The notes below the pieces were generated by a model that searched no databases, was not told the DNA's origin, and worked only from the letters and a program-made list of their open reading frames with translations. A stretch of DNA of 64,000 nt, from positions 1-64,000 of the forward strand of contig JALFAQ010000088.1 of NCBI GenBank assembly GCA_022772305.1. Direction: 5' to 3'. The position numbers and the translations under genes are program-made. This DNA is from Corynebacterium glucuronolyticum (GTDB lineage: Bacteria; Actinomycetota; Actinomycetes; Mycobacteriales; Mycobacteriaceae). Shown one piece after another: positions 18,561 to 28,821 of this stretch; position 1 is the stretch's first letter; each line of letters starts with the position of its first letter.

Positions 18561-19400
18561 CTAGTTCTTGCCTTCGTTGGGAGGGCGGGTGGCGCGCACG
18601 CCAAGGAGGACGTCCTCCCAGTGCGGTGTGCTCGACGTCCTCCGCTTCCTCTTCCTATGTCCTCCTGCTTGTCGACGGCTCTGTTCCGGCGGATTCTGTA
18701 GCAAGCTCTCATCTCCGGACAGCTCTCCGGTGATCGTCTCGTCTTCCGGTTCGGGGATCTCCGCCGGCTCGTCTGTCTCCTCGGTGTCCAGCCCCTCGTA
18801 GGGGAGGGAAGACCGCGGGGAAATGAGATCGGTGGCCGTAGAATTCTTGGGCTCGACGATAGTGGGGCCCGTCTGCTTGAGGGAGACGAACCACTCGGCG
18901 ACATATTCGGTAAACCCGGCCGTCCACGTGACCGTGGCGATCCACGTTCCGGCGCTATCCCGGTAGGCATCCCACGTGGCGCGCTCGAGGTCGTAGTCGT
19001 GCTGTGAGAAAGCCTGGGCGACCAGCTCGCCCACCGTAGGTGCGCCCGGCGTGGATGGTGCTTCAAGGTAGCCACTGCGGGCGAGCTCCGCCATCCTGTG
19101 TCGCTCGGTGAGAACAGGGTGCGCGAACGATTCGATGCGTTCGGGCTTGACTCCCATTTCCTCGGCAAGCTCGCTCACCGATGCGCCGGAGCGGATCCGT
19201 TCCTGGATCTCCCGGGGGCGCAGGCTCAACGGTGCGGAGTACGACGGTTCCGGTGCCGGTGTTGGCGCGGGCTCTTCCACCTTGTCTAGTGCTTCCCGCA
19301 GCTCAGGAGTCACCGCAACGAAGAACTCCTCGGAATTATCCGTGGTAAAAACCAGCGACGAGGCAGATGACTCGGCGGGGATAAACCGAAGCTCACGCAT
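18561..19400 (-). CDS. sepH: Septation protein SepH
   Basis: A 279-residue protein of the DUF3071/SepH family, which in Streptomyces binds and stimulates FtsZ assembly. The N-terminal conserved domain (MRELRFIPAES...) carries a helix-turn-helix-like segment near SVSELAEEMG. The C-terminal half is acidic and disordered and ends in a basic patch (GGHRKRKRR) and a conserved tail (HWEDVLLGVR). The ATG at 19400 has AAGGAG 7 nt upstream. Position beside serC matches Rv0883c-Rv0884c. Confidence 0.85.
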   Translation of the reverse strand: MRELRFIPAESSASSLVFTTDNSEEFFVAVTPELREALDKVEEPAPTPAPEPSYSAPLSLRPREIQERIRSGASVSELAEEMGVKPERIESFAHPVLTERHRMAELARSGYLEAPSTPGAPTVGELVAQAFSQHDYDLERATWDAYRDSAGTWIATVTWTAGFTEYVAEWFVSLKQTGPTIVEPKNSTATDLISPRSSLPYEGLDTEETDEPAEIPEPEDETITGELSGDESLLQNPPEQSRRQAGGHRKRKRRTSSTPHWEDVLLGVRATRPPNEGKN

Positions 19401-19489
19401 GGGCACACTCCTTAAAAGGTAACAACCAGTTCCTTCTAGCCTAACCGTTTGCACACCAAATGTGGTGTAGCTCCGCCCTGGCGGAGGTC

Positions 19490-20614
<1,125 letters not shown>

Positions 20615-20640
20615 TTATGTCTCAATGTTGGTGTACAAGG

Positions 20641-20669
20641 ACTATAGCGCATAATTTACAATTATGCGC
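20641..20669 (-). promoter_or_regulatory. serC promoter with perfect palindrome
   Basis: GCGCATAATT and AATTATGCGC are 10-bp perfect inverted arms around TAC (20647-20669). On the minus strand they end directly at a TATAGT -10 (20641-20646), so they cover the spacer and -35 region. This is the layout of a repressor operator. I do not know the regulator. Confidence 0.6.
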
Positions 20670-21011
20670 AAAAAATACAGTGGTGAGACGGGTGATGTAG
20701 GGGAGTGTTTAACCGCAAACGGGGGTGCATGTCGGTGATACAGTGGGGGATGAACGGGGGTACCCCCGTTTTCGTTCCTGCTATGGGGTAAAAAGCTAGG
20801 TGAGTGGCCTAAACTGCAATTGTTCATCAATTCATAAACGGTACAGCCGTACGGTGACAAGTGGGCACTGGTAAAATTCGGACGAAGAAGGCTTTAAAGG
20901 CTTTGTGCTTTTAATTTGTGGCAAAACCGCCATAACGCATAGTTTTTCCGCGTACCATAGGGAAACATATGACGGTCGTGGTCACACGAAAAGTAGGAAG
21001 GTGTAAACACA
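20670..21011. promoter_or_regulatory. gltA upstream region with 18-bp palindrome
   Basis: The rest of the serC-gltA gap is non-coding. AACGGGGG-TA-CCCCCGTT (20753-20770) is an uninterrupted 18-bp palindrome, 8 nt after a TACAGT -10-like hexamer (20739-20744). A direct repeat GGCTTTAAAGGCTTT (about 20890-20905) lies further down. A long leader or several promoters for gltA are likely; citrate synthase genes of corynebacteria are known targets of RamA, RamB and GlxR, but I see no convincing site for them. Confidence 0.45.
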
Positions 21012-22310
21012 ATGGCATCCGAGAATAAGGACAAGGTCGTACTCCATTACCCAGGTGGAGAATACGAGATGGATATTGTTCCCGCTACCGAAGGCGACAG
21101 TGGTATCAATATCAACAAGCTGCGGACATCGACAGGCCTTGTCACCTATGACCCGGGCTACCAGTCAACAGGTTCTACGAAGTCCGCGATCACCTACATT
21201 GACGGTGAAAACGGTATTCTTCGTTACCGCGGATATGCCATTGAGGACCTCGCAGAAAAGGCCACGTTCAACGAGGTCAGCTACCTTCTCATTCATGGCG
21301 AGCTGCCCACCCAGCACGAGCTGGAAGCGTTTAGTGATTCAATCCGTCACCACACGCTGTTGGACGAGGACTTCAAGGCTGCATTCTCCATTTTTCCGCG
21401 CGACGCGCATCCGATGGCTATTCTCGCTTCCTCGCTAAACATTTTGTCCACGTACTACCAGGACACACTCGACCCGATGAACCCCGAGCACCTGGATAAG
21501 GCCACCGTCCGCCTTATGGCTAAGGTGCCGATGCTCGCTGCCTACGCGCAGCGCGCCCGCAACGGTGAGCCGTACATGTACCCGGACAATTCTCTCAATG
21601 CGCGCGAAAATTTCCTCCGCATGATGTTCGGGTTCCCCACGGAGCCCTACGAGGTTGATCCGATCATGGTGAAGGCTCTCGATCAGCTGCTCATCCTCCA
21701 CGCGGACCACGAGCAGAACTGCTCCACGTCCACCGTGCGCATGGTTGCCTCCTCTCACGCCAACATGTTCGTCGCAATCGCGGCCGGCATCAACGCCCTA
21801 TCCGGCCCGCTGCACGGCGGTGCCAACCAGGCCGTCCTGGCCATGCTTGAGGAGATCAAGAAGGACGGCGGCGACGCCAAGAAGTTTATGGAGCGCGTGA
21901 AGAACAAGGAAGACGGCGTGAAGCTCATGGGCTTCGGCCACCGCGTGTACAAAAACTACGACCCGCGCGCCCGCATCATCAAGTCCACCGCCCACGAGGT
22001 ACTGGAGAAGCTTGGTGGCGACGAGACCCTGGATCTCGCCCTCGAGCTCGAGGAAATCGCACTTGCCGACGACTACTTCATCGAGCGCAAGCTCTACCCG
22101 AACGTCGACTTCTACACCGGCCTCATCTACCGCGCCATGGGCTTCCCGGAGGACTTCTTCACCGTCCTCTTCGCCATCGGTCGCCTCCCCGGTTGGATCG
22201 CCCAGTACCGCGAGCTCGTCGAGAACCCCAAGTCCAAGATTTACCGCCCGCGCCAGGTCTACACCGGCCACAGCAAGCGCGAATGGGTTCCGCGCTCTGA
22301 GCGCAAGTAA
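21012..22310 (+). CDS. gltA: Citrate synthase
   Basis: A 432-residue citrate synthase condensing oxaloacetate and acetyl-CoA at the entry of the TCA cycle. The active-site regions are HADHEQNCSTSTVRM, GPLHGGANQAV, and the signature MGFGHRVYKNYDPRA (near residue 308) with the catalytic Asp. Length and the N-terminal beta-rich extension fit the type II, NADH-responsive-like bacterial group. The ATG has AGGAAGG upstream. Confidence 0.97.
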   Translation: MASENKDKVVLHYPGGEYEMDIVPATEGDSGININKLRTSTGLVTYDPGYQSTGSTKSAITYIDGENGILRYRGYAIEDLAEKATFNEVSYLLIHGELPTQHELEAFSDSIRHHTLLDEDFKAAFSIFPRDAHPMAILASSLNILSTYYQDTLDPMNPEHLDKATVRLMAKVPMLAAYAQRARNGEPYMYPDNSLNARENFLRMMFGFPTEPYEVDPIMVKALDQLLILHADHEQNCSTSTVRMVASSHANMFVAIAAGINALSGPLHGGANQAVLAMLEEIKKDGGDAKKFMERVKNKEDGVKLMGFGHRVYKNYDPRARIIKSTAHEVLEKLGGDETLDLALELEEIALADDYFIERKLYPNVDFYTGLIYRAMGFPEDFFTVLFAIGRLPGWIAQYRELVENPKSKIYRPRQVYTGHSKREWVPRSERK

Positions 22311-22320
22311 GCGCCGTTCA

Positions 22321-22359
22321 TCCCCCTCTTTTTTGCAACCGCGCAAAAAGAGGGGGTTT
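22321..22359 (+). terminator. Terminator of gltA
   Basis: CCCCCTCTTTTTTGC pairs with GCAAAAAGAGGGGG and runs into TTT shortly after the gltA stop. Confidence 0.88.
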
Positions 22360-22424
22360 GACTATGTACACCGTTTGTCACATAGACTGAAAACTACTTA
22401 GCACTATAAGGAGAGAAATCGTTC

Positions 22425-22793
22425 ATGACTGACCAGAAACCCGTCATTGAGATTCCCGCCGGCCCAGCGCCTGAGGACATCGTCATCGAAGACATCACCG
22501 TGGGCTCGGGTGCCGAGGCACTCGCCGGCGGTGCCGTCACGGTCCACTACGTCGGTGTTGACTTCGCCACCGGAGAGGAATTCGATTCCTCGTGGGACCG
22601 TGGCCAGGCCATCACGTTCCCGCTGAGCGGCCTCATCGCCGGCTGGCAGGAGGGCATCCCCGGCATGCGCGAGGGCGGTCGCCGCAAGCTCATCATCCCG
22701 CCGGAGGCCGCCTACGGCCCCGCCGGCGGCGCACACCCGCTGGCCGGCAAGACTCTCGTCTTTGTCATCGACCTCATCGAGGTCAAAGGCTAG
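22425..22793 (+). CDS. fkpA: FKBP-type peptidyl-prolyl isomerase
   Basis: A 122-residue single FKBP domain that isomerises X-Pro bonds. Family residues are seen in VTVHYVG, FDSSWDRGQ, FPLSGLIAGWQEGIPGM and RKLIIPPEAAYG. There is no signal peptide, so it works in the cytoplasm. AAGGAG lies at good distance before the ATG. It overlaps the end of the convergent accD3 by 4 bp, leaving no room for a terminator. Confidence 0.93.
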   Translation: MTDQKPVIEIPAGPAPEDIVIEDITVGSGAEALAGGAVTVHYVGVDFATGEEFDSSWDRGQAITFPLSGLIAGWQEGIPGMREGGRRKLIIPPEAAYGPAGGAHPLAGKTLVFVIDLIEVKG

Positions 22794-24283
22794 GAATGAG
22801 CCGCCAGCTGCTCATAATGAGCAAACCGCTGCTCCCGACCAACCCGGTCCGGAGTGGTGTGGAGGCGCTGTAACGTCGCCTCAATAGCAGCGAGTACGCG
22901 GGCAAGAAAGTCCGCGGGCTCGCTTTTTGCATCGGGGCGCTCGGGGATGATGCCATCGATGATGCCTTCGGCGAGCAAATCGGTCGCCTTTACACCGTGG
23001 TACTCCATCATCTCTGCGGCATGCTCCGTGTCGCGGTACAGAATTGCCGAGGCCCCCTCCGGGGGCAGAGGAGACAGCCAAGCGTTTTCCGCGCAGAGAA
23101 CGCGATCGCTCGGCAACATGGCGAGGGCACCGCCACCACAGCCTTGGCCGAGAATGACAGAAACGGTGGGCACATCGGCGTCGACAAGCTCCCCCAACGT
23201 ACGGGCAATAGAACCCGCCATGCCCTTCTCCTCGGCCTCGCGGGTCATCTCCGCACCATCCGTATCGATAATCGATACGAGTGGCAAATCCAGCGCCTTC
23301 GACAACCCAATGCCACGCCGAGCCATGCGCAGCGCATTCGTACCCAAGTGCTCGCTGACGGAGCGATCCTGACCAATGAGCATGACCGGCCTGCCCGAAA
23401 TCTGCGTCAACGCCACCTTGACAGCGTCCGAGCGACGGCCGTCACCAGACCCCGACAACATGATCGTGTTGCTGGGCAGCTTCTCTAACAGATCGCTGAC
23501 CGTCGGGCGCGCCGGGTCACGCGTGGTCGTAATCGCCTCCCACGCGTCCCGCGGCACCAGGCCCGCGACATCGTGCACCACCGGATCCTCACGTGGGGCA
23601 GGGGGGAGCGCGCCGGGGGTAAGAATATCGATCAGCTGGGCGACCGTCTCATTGAGCTGCTCCACGGGAACAACACCGTCGATGACGCCCACCCGGGCGA
23701 GGTTCTCACCGGTCTGCACCCCTTCCGGCATCGGCTTACCCGTGACGAGCTCCACCACGCGTGGCCCCAGGAACCCCAGCAGCGCGCCCGGCTCCGCAAA
23801 GGTAATGTGCCCCGACGAGCCCCAGCTCGCCATCACCCCACCCGTCGTCGGGTTGCGCAGATACACCAAAAACGGCAGCTTCTTGTCCTTGTGTCGGTAC
23901 ACCGCCGTCGTAATCGAGATCATGAGCGTAAACGCCTTCGTGCCCTCTTGCATCCGGGTGCCACCCGAAGACGGGGAAATAATGAGTGGCAGGCGACGCT
24001 CCGTCGCCCTGTGGATGCCGGCGATGATTCGCTTGGCCGTGGCAGCGCCGATGGAGCCGCCGAGGAAACCGAACTCGCTCACCACGAAGGCCACGGGACG
24101 GCTCCCGATCGTGCCCTCCCCGGTGATGACGGCCTCGTCGACGCCGGAGCGCTCCCGTGCCCGCGCGAGAGAGGCCGCGTAGTCCTCAGAAATATCCCCG
24201 TATTCCGGCGGGGTATCCCACGAGATATGGCTCCCCTTGTCCAGAACAATCCGTAAAAATTCGTGCGCTGATGTGTGTGCCAT
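22790..24283 (-). CDS. accD3: Acyl-CoA carboxylase carboxyltransferase, fused AccD-AccA type
   Basis: A 497-residue protein with both halves of the carboxyltransferase: the beta-like part (about 1-235, with PLIISPSSGGTRMQEG and GGVMASWGSSG) and the alpha-like part (about 260-497, with TDGAEMTREAEEKG and GQGCGGGALAMLPSD). It moves carboxyl from biotin to an acyl-CoA. There is no Cys4 zinc finger at the N-terminus as in E. coli AccD. It stands beside an EchA6-like gene, as accD3-echA6 do in M. tuberculosis. The exact acyl-CoA is unknown. Confidence 0.88.
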   Translation of the reverse strand: MAHTSAHEFLRIVLDKGSHISWDTPPEYGDISEDYAASLARARERSGVDEAVITGEGTIGSRPVAFVVSEFGFLGGSIGAATAKRIIAGIHRATERRLPLIISPSSGGTRMQEGTKAFTLMISITTAVYRHKDKKLPFLVYLRNPTTGGVMASWGSSGHITFAEPGALLGFLGPRVVELVTGKPMPEGVQTGENLARVGVIDGVVPVEQLNETVAQLIDILTPGALPPAPREDPVVHDVAGLVPRDAWEAITTTRDPARPTVSDLLEKLPSNTIMLSGSGDGRRSDAVKVALTQISGRPVMLIGQDRSVSEHLGTNALRMARRGIGLSKALDLPLVSIIDTDGAEMTREAEEKGMAGSIARTLGELVDADVPTVSVILGQGCGGGALAMLPSDRVLCAENAWLSPLPPEGASAILYRDTEHAAEMMEYHGVKATDLLAEGIIDGIIPERPDAKSEPADFLARVLAAIEATLQRLHTTPDRVGREQRFAHYEQLAAHS

Positions 24284-24351
24284 AGGACAACGGTAGTCAA
24301 AAAAGTGCCGAAAAATGCCCTAAACCCCACGAAATGGTGTTGAATGGGGGT

Positions 24352-25200
24352 ATGACTAACCCCTCTCAGCACGTGACATTTAACGACGGAAACTCCATCC
24401 CACAGCTCGGGTTCGGCACCTGGCAGCTGCTTGGCGACGACTGCTACAACGCCGTGCGCACCGCCATCGACACCGGCTACCGGCACATCGACACGGCCCG
24501 CATCTACGACAACGAGGTAGAGGTTGGCCGCGCCGTCGCCGATGCCATTGCAGCCGGCGACATTGAGCGCGAAGACCTGTTTATCACCACCAAGCTATGG
24601 AATTACAGCCACGACAAGGCTCCCGAGGCATTCGAGGCATCCCTCGACCGCCTGGGACTTGATTACGTGGATGCCTACCTCATTCACTGGCCGTTCCCCG
24701 CGCAGAAGAAGTACGTGCAGGCCTGGACGGATCTGATTCGCATCCAGGGTGTCGGCCGTGTTCGCAGCATCGGCGTCGCCAATTTCTACGAGGAGACCCT
24801 CGACGAGCTGCGGGAAGAGACGGGTGTCGTCCCCGTCATGAACCAGGTTGAGCTGCACCCTGGCTTTTCCCAGGCCTCGCTGCGCGCCTACCACGACGAG
24901 AACGATATCCTCACCGAGGCGTGGTCGCCCCTGGGACGCGGCGACAGCCTCAACGAGCAGGCCGTCACCCGCGTAGCAGAGGAAGTCGGCGCAACCCCCG
25001 CACAAGTCATCATCGCCTGGCACCTGGCCCTGGGCAACATCGTCATCCCCAAGTCCGGGACGATGGCCCGCATCGAGGAGAACTTCGCGGCCCTCGACGT
25101 AGCGCTGTCCGACTCCCAGATTGAGGCCATCACCGCCCTCGATGCCGATGGAGGTCGCTCCTACAACGATCCGCGCGAGTGGCCGGAACTGGAAAACTAG
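24352..25200 (+). CDS. Aldo/keto reductase (2,5-diketogluconate reductase type)
   Basis: A 282-residue NADPH-dependent TIM-barrel oxidoreductase. Catalytic Asp/Tyr/Lys/His are in DTARIYDNE, ITTKLW and YLIHWPFP; the cofactor site is in VIPKSGTMARIEENF. The opening IPQLGFGTWQL is typical. The start ATG at 24352 follows a TTGAAT hexamer (24340-24345) by 6 nt and may be leaderless. The next gene starts within its stop codon (TAGTG). Substrate unknown. Confidence 0.9.
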   Translation: MTNPSQHVTFNDGNSIPQLGFGTWQLLGDDCYNAVRTAIDTGYRHIDTARIYDNEVEVGRAVADAIAAGDIEREDLFITTKLWNYSHDKAPEAFEASLDRLGLDYVDAYLIHWPFPAQKKYVQAWTDLIRIQGVGRVRSIGVANFYEETLDELREETGVVPVMNQVELHPGFSQASLRAYHDENDILTEAWSPLGRGDSLNEQAVTRVAEEVGATPAQVIIAWHLALGNIVIPKSGTMARIEENFAALDVALSDSQIEAITALDADGGRSYNDPREWPELEN

Positions 25201-25889
25201 TGCCGGAGAATCTGTCCCTAACTGTCGACGGCCCCGTCGCCGAGATCGTTCTTGACCGGCCGGCGAAGCGCAACGCACTGACCACCGACATGGTGACGGC
25301 GGTGGCGGAGTTCGTCGCCACGCTCCCCGAGGACGTGCGCGTCATCTTCCTCCGCGGGGAGGAGCCGGCGTTTTGTGGGGGAGCGGACCTGCGCGCCTCG
25401 GCGGCATCGGAGCGCTTCCATGAGGGGTTGTTCGCCATGCTCGACGGCCTGGTAAACACCCGCCGGCCGGTGGTCGCGTTCGCCCATGGGCCCGCGGTGG
25501 GCGCAGGCATGGAGCTCCTGCTTGCCAGCGATATCGTCATTCTGTCCCCGGAGGCCTGGTGTGAGCTTCCGCCCGCGCGTCTCGGATTCGCCCTGGACAA
25601 CTGGTCGATCCGCCGGCTTGCGGACATCGTCGGCTTGGGGCATGCCCGGTCGATCCTGCTCGCCTGCGACAGGGTTTCCGCGGATCGCGCCGTCTCCATC
25701 GGGCTTGCGCACAGCACCGGGGATCTCGCCTCGGCCCGCGAGATGTGCGACCGGCTTGCTAGCTACCCGCCATTGGGGATTGCGCAGCTCAAAGCCGTCC
25801 TCAACGACGGTGGCTACACGCACGTTTTGTCCCCTGAGCACCAGCAGCTTTTCGACGCTGCCTGGGCCGCCGTTCGCGAAAATCACTGA
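25200..25889 (+). CDS. Enoyl-CoA hydratase/isomerase family protein
   Basis: A 229-residue crotonase-fold protein, likely the counterpart of mycobacterial EchA6. The oxyanion-hole segments are FCGGADLRA and FAHGPAVGAGMELLLASD. Like EchA6 it is shorter than classical hydratases (about 260) and I do not see the full pair of catalytic Glu, so hydratase activity is doubtful; EchA6 is known to bind acyl-CoA for mycolate synthesis. GTG start overlaps the reductase stop by 1 nt. Confidence 0.85.
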   Translation: MPENLSLTVDGPVAEIVLDRPAKRNALTTDMVTAVAEFVATLPEDVRVIFLRGEEPAFCGGADLRASAASERFHEGLFAMLDGLVNTRRPVVAFAHGPAVGAGMELLLASDIVILSPEAWCELPPARLGFALDNWSIRRLADIVGLGHARSILLACDRVSADRAVSIGLAHSTGDLASAREMCDRLASYPPLGIAQLKAVLNDGGYTHVLSPEHQQLFDAAWAAVRENH

Positions 25890-25948
25890 CCGGGCTGGTA
25901 AACTTCCACTACTTCGTGCATTAAACGATGTGGAAAGGTCGGTGCCCC

Positions 25949-27322
25949 ATGGACCACAGTGCCATCACCAGCGAAATCGTGTCGGTCATGTGGATCATGA
26001 TTGCAGGTCTTTTGAGCCCACTGCTCAGCTTCGCCACGGGCAAGCGCGTCCCCGGCGTTGTGTTTATGCTCGTCCTCGGCGTGGTCATTGGGCCACATGT
26101 CCTGGATCTGGCGGAGTCCGAAGGCGCGGTGAGTCTCCTGCGTGAGCTGGGCCTCGGCATGCTTTTCCTCCTCGCCGGTTGGGAAATCGAGATGCAGTCG
26201 ATGCGCGGCCGGTCCGGTCGCGTGGCTATTTTAACCTGGGCTGCGTCCTTTGCCGTCGCCTTTTTGGCCGCTTGGCTCATCTTTGATCGCACGGATGTGC
26301 TCCAGGCGATCGTTCTCGCCATTGCTGTGTCATCCACGGCGATGGGTACGCTCCTGCCCGTGGTGAAGGACAACGGTATTGCGCACCGCCCCGTCGGCCG
26401 TGCTGTGATGCAACACGGCGCCGTGGGTGAGCTCGGCCCCATTCTCGCGATGGCACTGCTTTTGTCTACCCGCGCCACGTGGCTCACCCTCACCATCCTC
26501 GTCTTGTTCTTCGTCGGCGCGCTCATCATCGCCTTTGTTCCGCGCACCGTCCGCGCTCTCATGCCCTGGGTGGAACGGGCGCTTCTCGACGGCCACTCCC
26601 AGACATCCCAGACCGTCATCCGGTCGGTGATGGTTCTGCTCACCGCCCTCATGGCTCTCGCCGCAGTCTTCGAGTTGGACATCGTCCTCGGCGCCTTCGC
26701 CGCCGGTATCATCCTCGAGGTTCTCGTCCCCGATAAGTTCAAGGCCACCATGAACGCGCGTATCGACGCCGTGGGTTACGGCTTCCTCATCCCCATCTTC
26801 TTCGTGACCTCGGGCATGAGTATTGACCCGCTGGTGATCGTGAAGAATCCGTGGATGTTCATCGCCATCATCGTGGTCATCCTCATCGCCCGTGGACTTC
26901 CCATTTTCCTTTCCGAACAGCTCCTGTCCACCCACTCCGGAATTGAAAACCTCAACGAGCGCCTACAGCTTGGCCTCTACGGTGCTACCGCTCTTCCCAT
27001 TATTGTTGCGGTCACCGATATCGCCCAGTCCCGCGAACTCATCGGCAGAGACGCAGCTAACCTCCTCGTCTGCGGTGGTGCCGCGACCGTGCTGCTGTTC
27101 CCGATGCTCGCTTACACACTGGAAAAGAACAACCCCCTTGCCGAGGAGTCCGGCGAGCCGGAGCCCAACTACACCTGGATCCGCGTCGCCGTCCCGCCTT
27201 CGGACAGGCGCAGTGGCCCGCAAAAGGAAAAGGATAACGGCCACCTGGAGGAAGGTGAGAAGCTCGGGGAGCTGAAAACCAACGACGAGATCGCCACGGA
27301 GCCGAAGAAAACCAGTCACTAA
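25949..27322 (+). CDS. CPA2-type cation:proton antiporter
   Basis: A 457-residue membrane protein with about 12 helices, of the Kef/NapA monovalent cation:proton antiporter family. The pattern GVVFMLVLGVVIGPHVL, LLRELGLGMLFLLAGWEIE and the discontinuous-helix regions are typical. There is no RCK/TrkA-N domain; instead a hydrophilic tail of about 50 residues rich in Lys/Glu. ATG at 25949 with AAAGG upstream. Ion (Na or K) cannot be read. Confidence 0.88.
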   Translation: MDHSAITSEIVSVMWIMIAGLLSPLLSFATGKRVPGVVFMLVLGVVIGPHVLDLAESEGAVSLLRELGLGMLFLLAGWEIEMQSMRGRSGRVAILTWAASFAVAFLAAWLIFDRTDVLQAIVLAIAVSSTAMGTLLPVVKDNGIAHRPVGRAVMQHGAVGELGPILAMALLLSTRATWLTLTILVLFFVGALIIAFVPRTVRALMPWVERALLDGHSQTSQTVIRSVMVLLTALMALAAVFELDIVLGAFAAGIILEVLVPDKFKATMNARIDAVGYGFLIPIFFVTSGMSIDPLVIVKNPWMFIAIIVVILIARGLPIFLSEQLLSTHSGIENLNERLQLGLYGATALPIIVAVTDIAQSRELIGRDAANLLVCGGAATVLLFPMLAYTLEKNNPLAEESGEPEPNYTWIRVAVPPSDRRSGPQKEKDNGHLEEGEKLGELKTNDEIATEPKKTSH

Positions 27323-27657
27323 CGTCTTAGGTTACGGGGCCGCAATGTGGGCAGTGTTAGCTACTTTTGCGTGCGCGGATGCGCCCCCTGGTGAGGGGTG
27401 TGCGTTGTGGTCACGCCTGATCGCCCCACCTGGGGGTTGGTTGTTTTGGTTTGTTGGGGGGTTAGGCGTTTTCTCGTTCGACCATTTTCTTGGCGAGTCT
27501 GATGGCACCGCCTTGGGCACACGGGTGCATGTTCAGTTTCGGCTCCCGTTTGCGAGTACAAGGTAAGAAAATCAAACCCCCGAGATGTATCTATACCCCA
27601 CACCATAACGGTGCCGAAGGCACCCCGCAGCACACAACGGGGATAAAGACACCCCCA
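27323..27657. other. Intergenic stretch with a possible gene relic
   Basis: No intact gene. On the minus strand a short frame reads PKLNMHPCAQGGAIRLAKKM then ends at a stop near 27468; it looks more protein-like than chance but upstream it falls apart. G/T-rich runs lie at 27430-27465. Confidence 0.35.
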
Positions 27658-28518
27658 TTAGCTGGAAAGCGCAGCTCCAGTCTGCAGAATCTCCCGTGGC
27701 GTGGGTAGGGGGAAGGGGAGGGACACCCCGGGGATGGTGATGGGGGCATCCATGTTGATGAACTTGGACGACAGTGCGGTGTCGAGCCCCGGGGCGAGAG
27801 GAGTGGAGTTCGCGGTGTCCCACTGGCCCCAGTCGCGGGAGTAGACGTTGTTGACGTCGACGGTTACGCCGTCGATAAGCTGGGTGCGCTTAGCCGGCTG
27901 GTGGATAGTGGTGCGGGGATGGATGCGTCCGCCGGAGCCCCAATCGTGCATCCAGAAGTATTCGCCGAGGCCGTCGTTGCCCGCCCACTCGAGGACGTTG
28001 TAATTGCCGTACACACCGAGCCGAAGACCAGCGAGCTCAAGTGCCTTTTTGAAGGCCTGCAAATAGGGGCGGATTTGTCCCGCATACTGGTCCCACGTGG
28101 GGTTATCGTCGATAGCTACATAGATGGGGCGACCTGCGGGGCCACCAGCTGCGGCGTGCAAAGCGATGGCCTTCGGAGCGTGTTGGGCTGCACCAGCGGC
28201 ACCGGCGAGCCAGTCGGCAGTGTCCGCGCGACCGAACTGGTACACGGAGGCGACCCCTAGACCGTGGGCGGCAAAGTCAGCTGTTTCCGAGCGGGACACG
28301 GGCTTGCCCAGCATCCAGTTTGCGCTGGGGCGCTTCTCCGATACGTATCGGACAGCGCCGAGGTGGCCTCCGGCGCGGACGCTAGCGGCGGAGGGAACAC
28401 CACCGGAGTAGTCAATGACGGTGCCCACGATGGGGCCGAGAGCTGCTGCTGGCTGTGCTGCGACGACGGCACCGGTAGCGGCGAGCAGAGTTGCCTTCAT
28501 GAAAGTGCGACGATCCAT
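27658..28518 (-). CDS. Tat-exported DUF1906 (glycoside-hydrolase-like) protein
   Basis: A 286-residue exported protein. The N-terminus MDRRTFMKATLLAATG is a twin-arginine signal peptide ending near AAA. The mature part fits the DUF1906 / Rv2525c-like TIM-barrel family, related to GH25-like hydrolases: VIDYSGG start, RYVSEKRPSANWMLGKP, YVAIDDNP, GVYGNYNVLEWA and EYFWMHDW. Rv2525c of M. tuberculosis is also Tat-exported and influences the cell wall. The ATG at 28518 follows a TATTGT -10 (28526-28531) by 7 nt and has no ribosome site, so it looks leaderless. Confidence 0.88.
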   Translation of the reverse strand: MDRRTFMKATLLAATGAVVAAQPAAALGPIVGTVIDYSGGVPSAASVRAGGHLGAVRYVSEKRPSANWMLGKPVSRSETADFAAHGLGVASVYQFGRADTADWLAGAAGAAQHAPKAIALHAAAGGPAGRPIYVAIDDNPTWDQYAGQIRPYLQAFKKALELAGLRLGVYGNYNVLEWAGNDGLGEYFWMHDWGSGGRIHPRTTIHQPAKRTQLIDGVTVDVNNVYSRDWGQWDTANSTPLAPGLDTALSSKFINMDAPITIPGVSLPFPLPTPREILQTGAALSS

Positions 28519-28563
28519 GGCTGTAACAATAGCAACAATAGTCACAAAAGGCTGGCTGGCGAA

Positions 28564-28603
28564 TGAAAAAAACCTCGCTCGCCGGAAAAACCGGTGGGCG
28601 AGG
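28564..28603 (-). terminator. Terminator of tRNA-Arg
   Basis: CCTCGCTCGCCGG and CCGGTGGGCGAGG pair around AAAAA, with a U7 tract on the minus strand. Confidence 0.88.
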
Positions 28604-28614
28604 AGTGAAAAATG

Positions 28615-28687
28615 TGCCCCAGAGAGGATTCGAACCTCCGACACCCGCTTTAGGAGAGCGGTGCTCTATCCCCTGAGCTACTGGGGC
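28615..28687 (-). tRNA. tRNA-Arg (anticodon CCU)
   Basis: A 73-nt cloverleaf: acceptor arm GCCCCAG/CTGGGGC, D-arm with AGCTCAGGGGATAGAGC, anticodon stem CCGCT/AGCGG with loop CTCCTAA, and GGTTCGAATCC in the T-arm. The anticodon CCU reads AGG. CCA is not encoded. Confidence 0.96.
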
Positions 28688-28821
28688 AGGGATAAACCTC
28701 GTATAGGGTACAACATTCGGGTAGGGGTTTAAAAAAATGCCCCCGCATTCAAGAATTTCCCCTCTGTTCCCTCTAGGCTGGAAAGTAACTATAACCGACT
28801 TTTCCTGAGGATGGCACTTCT

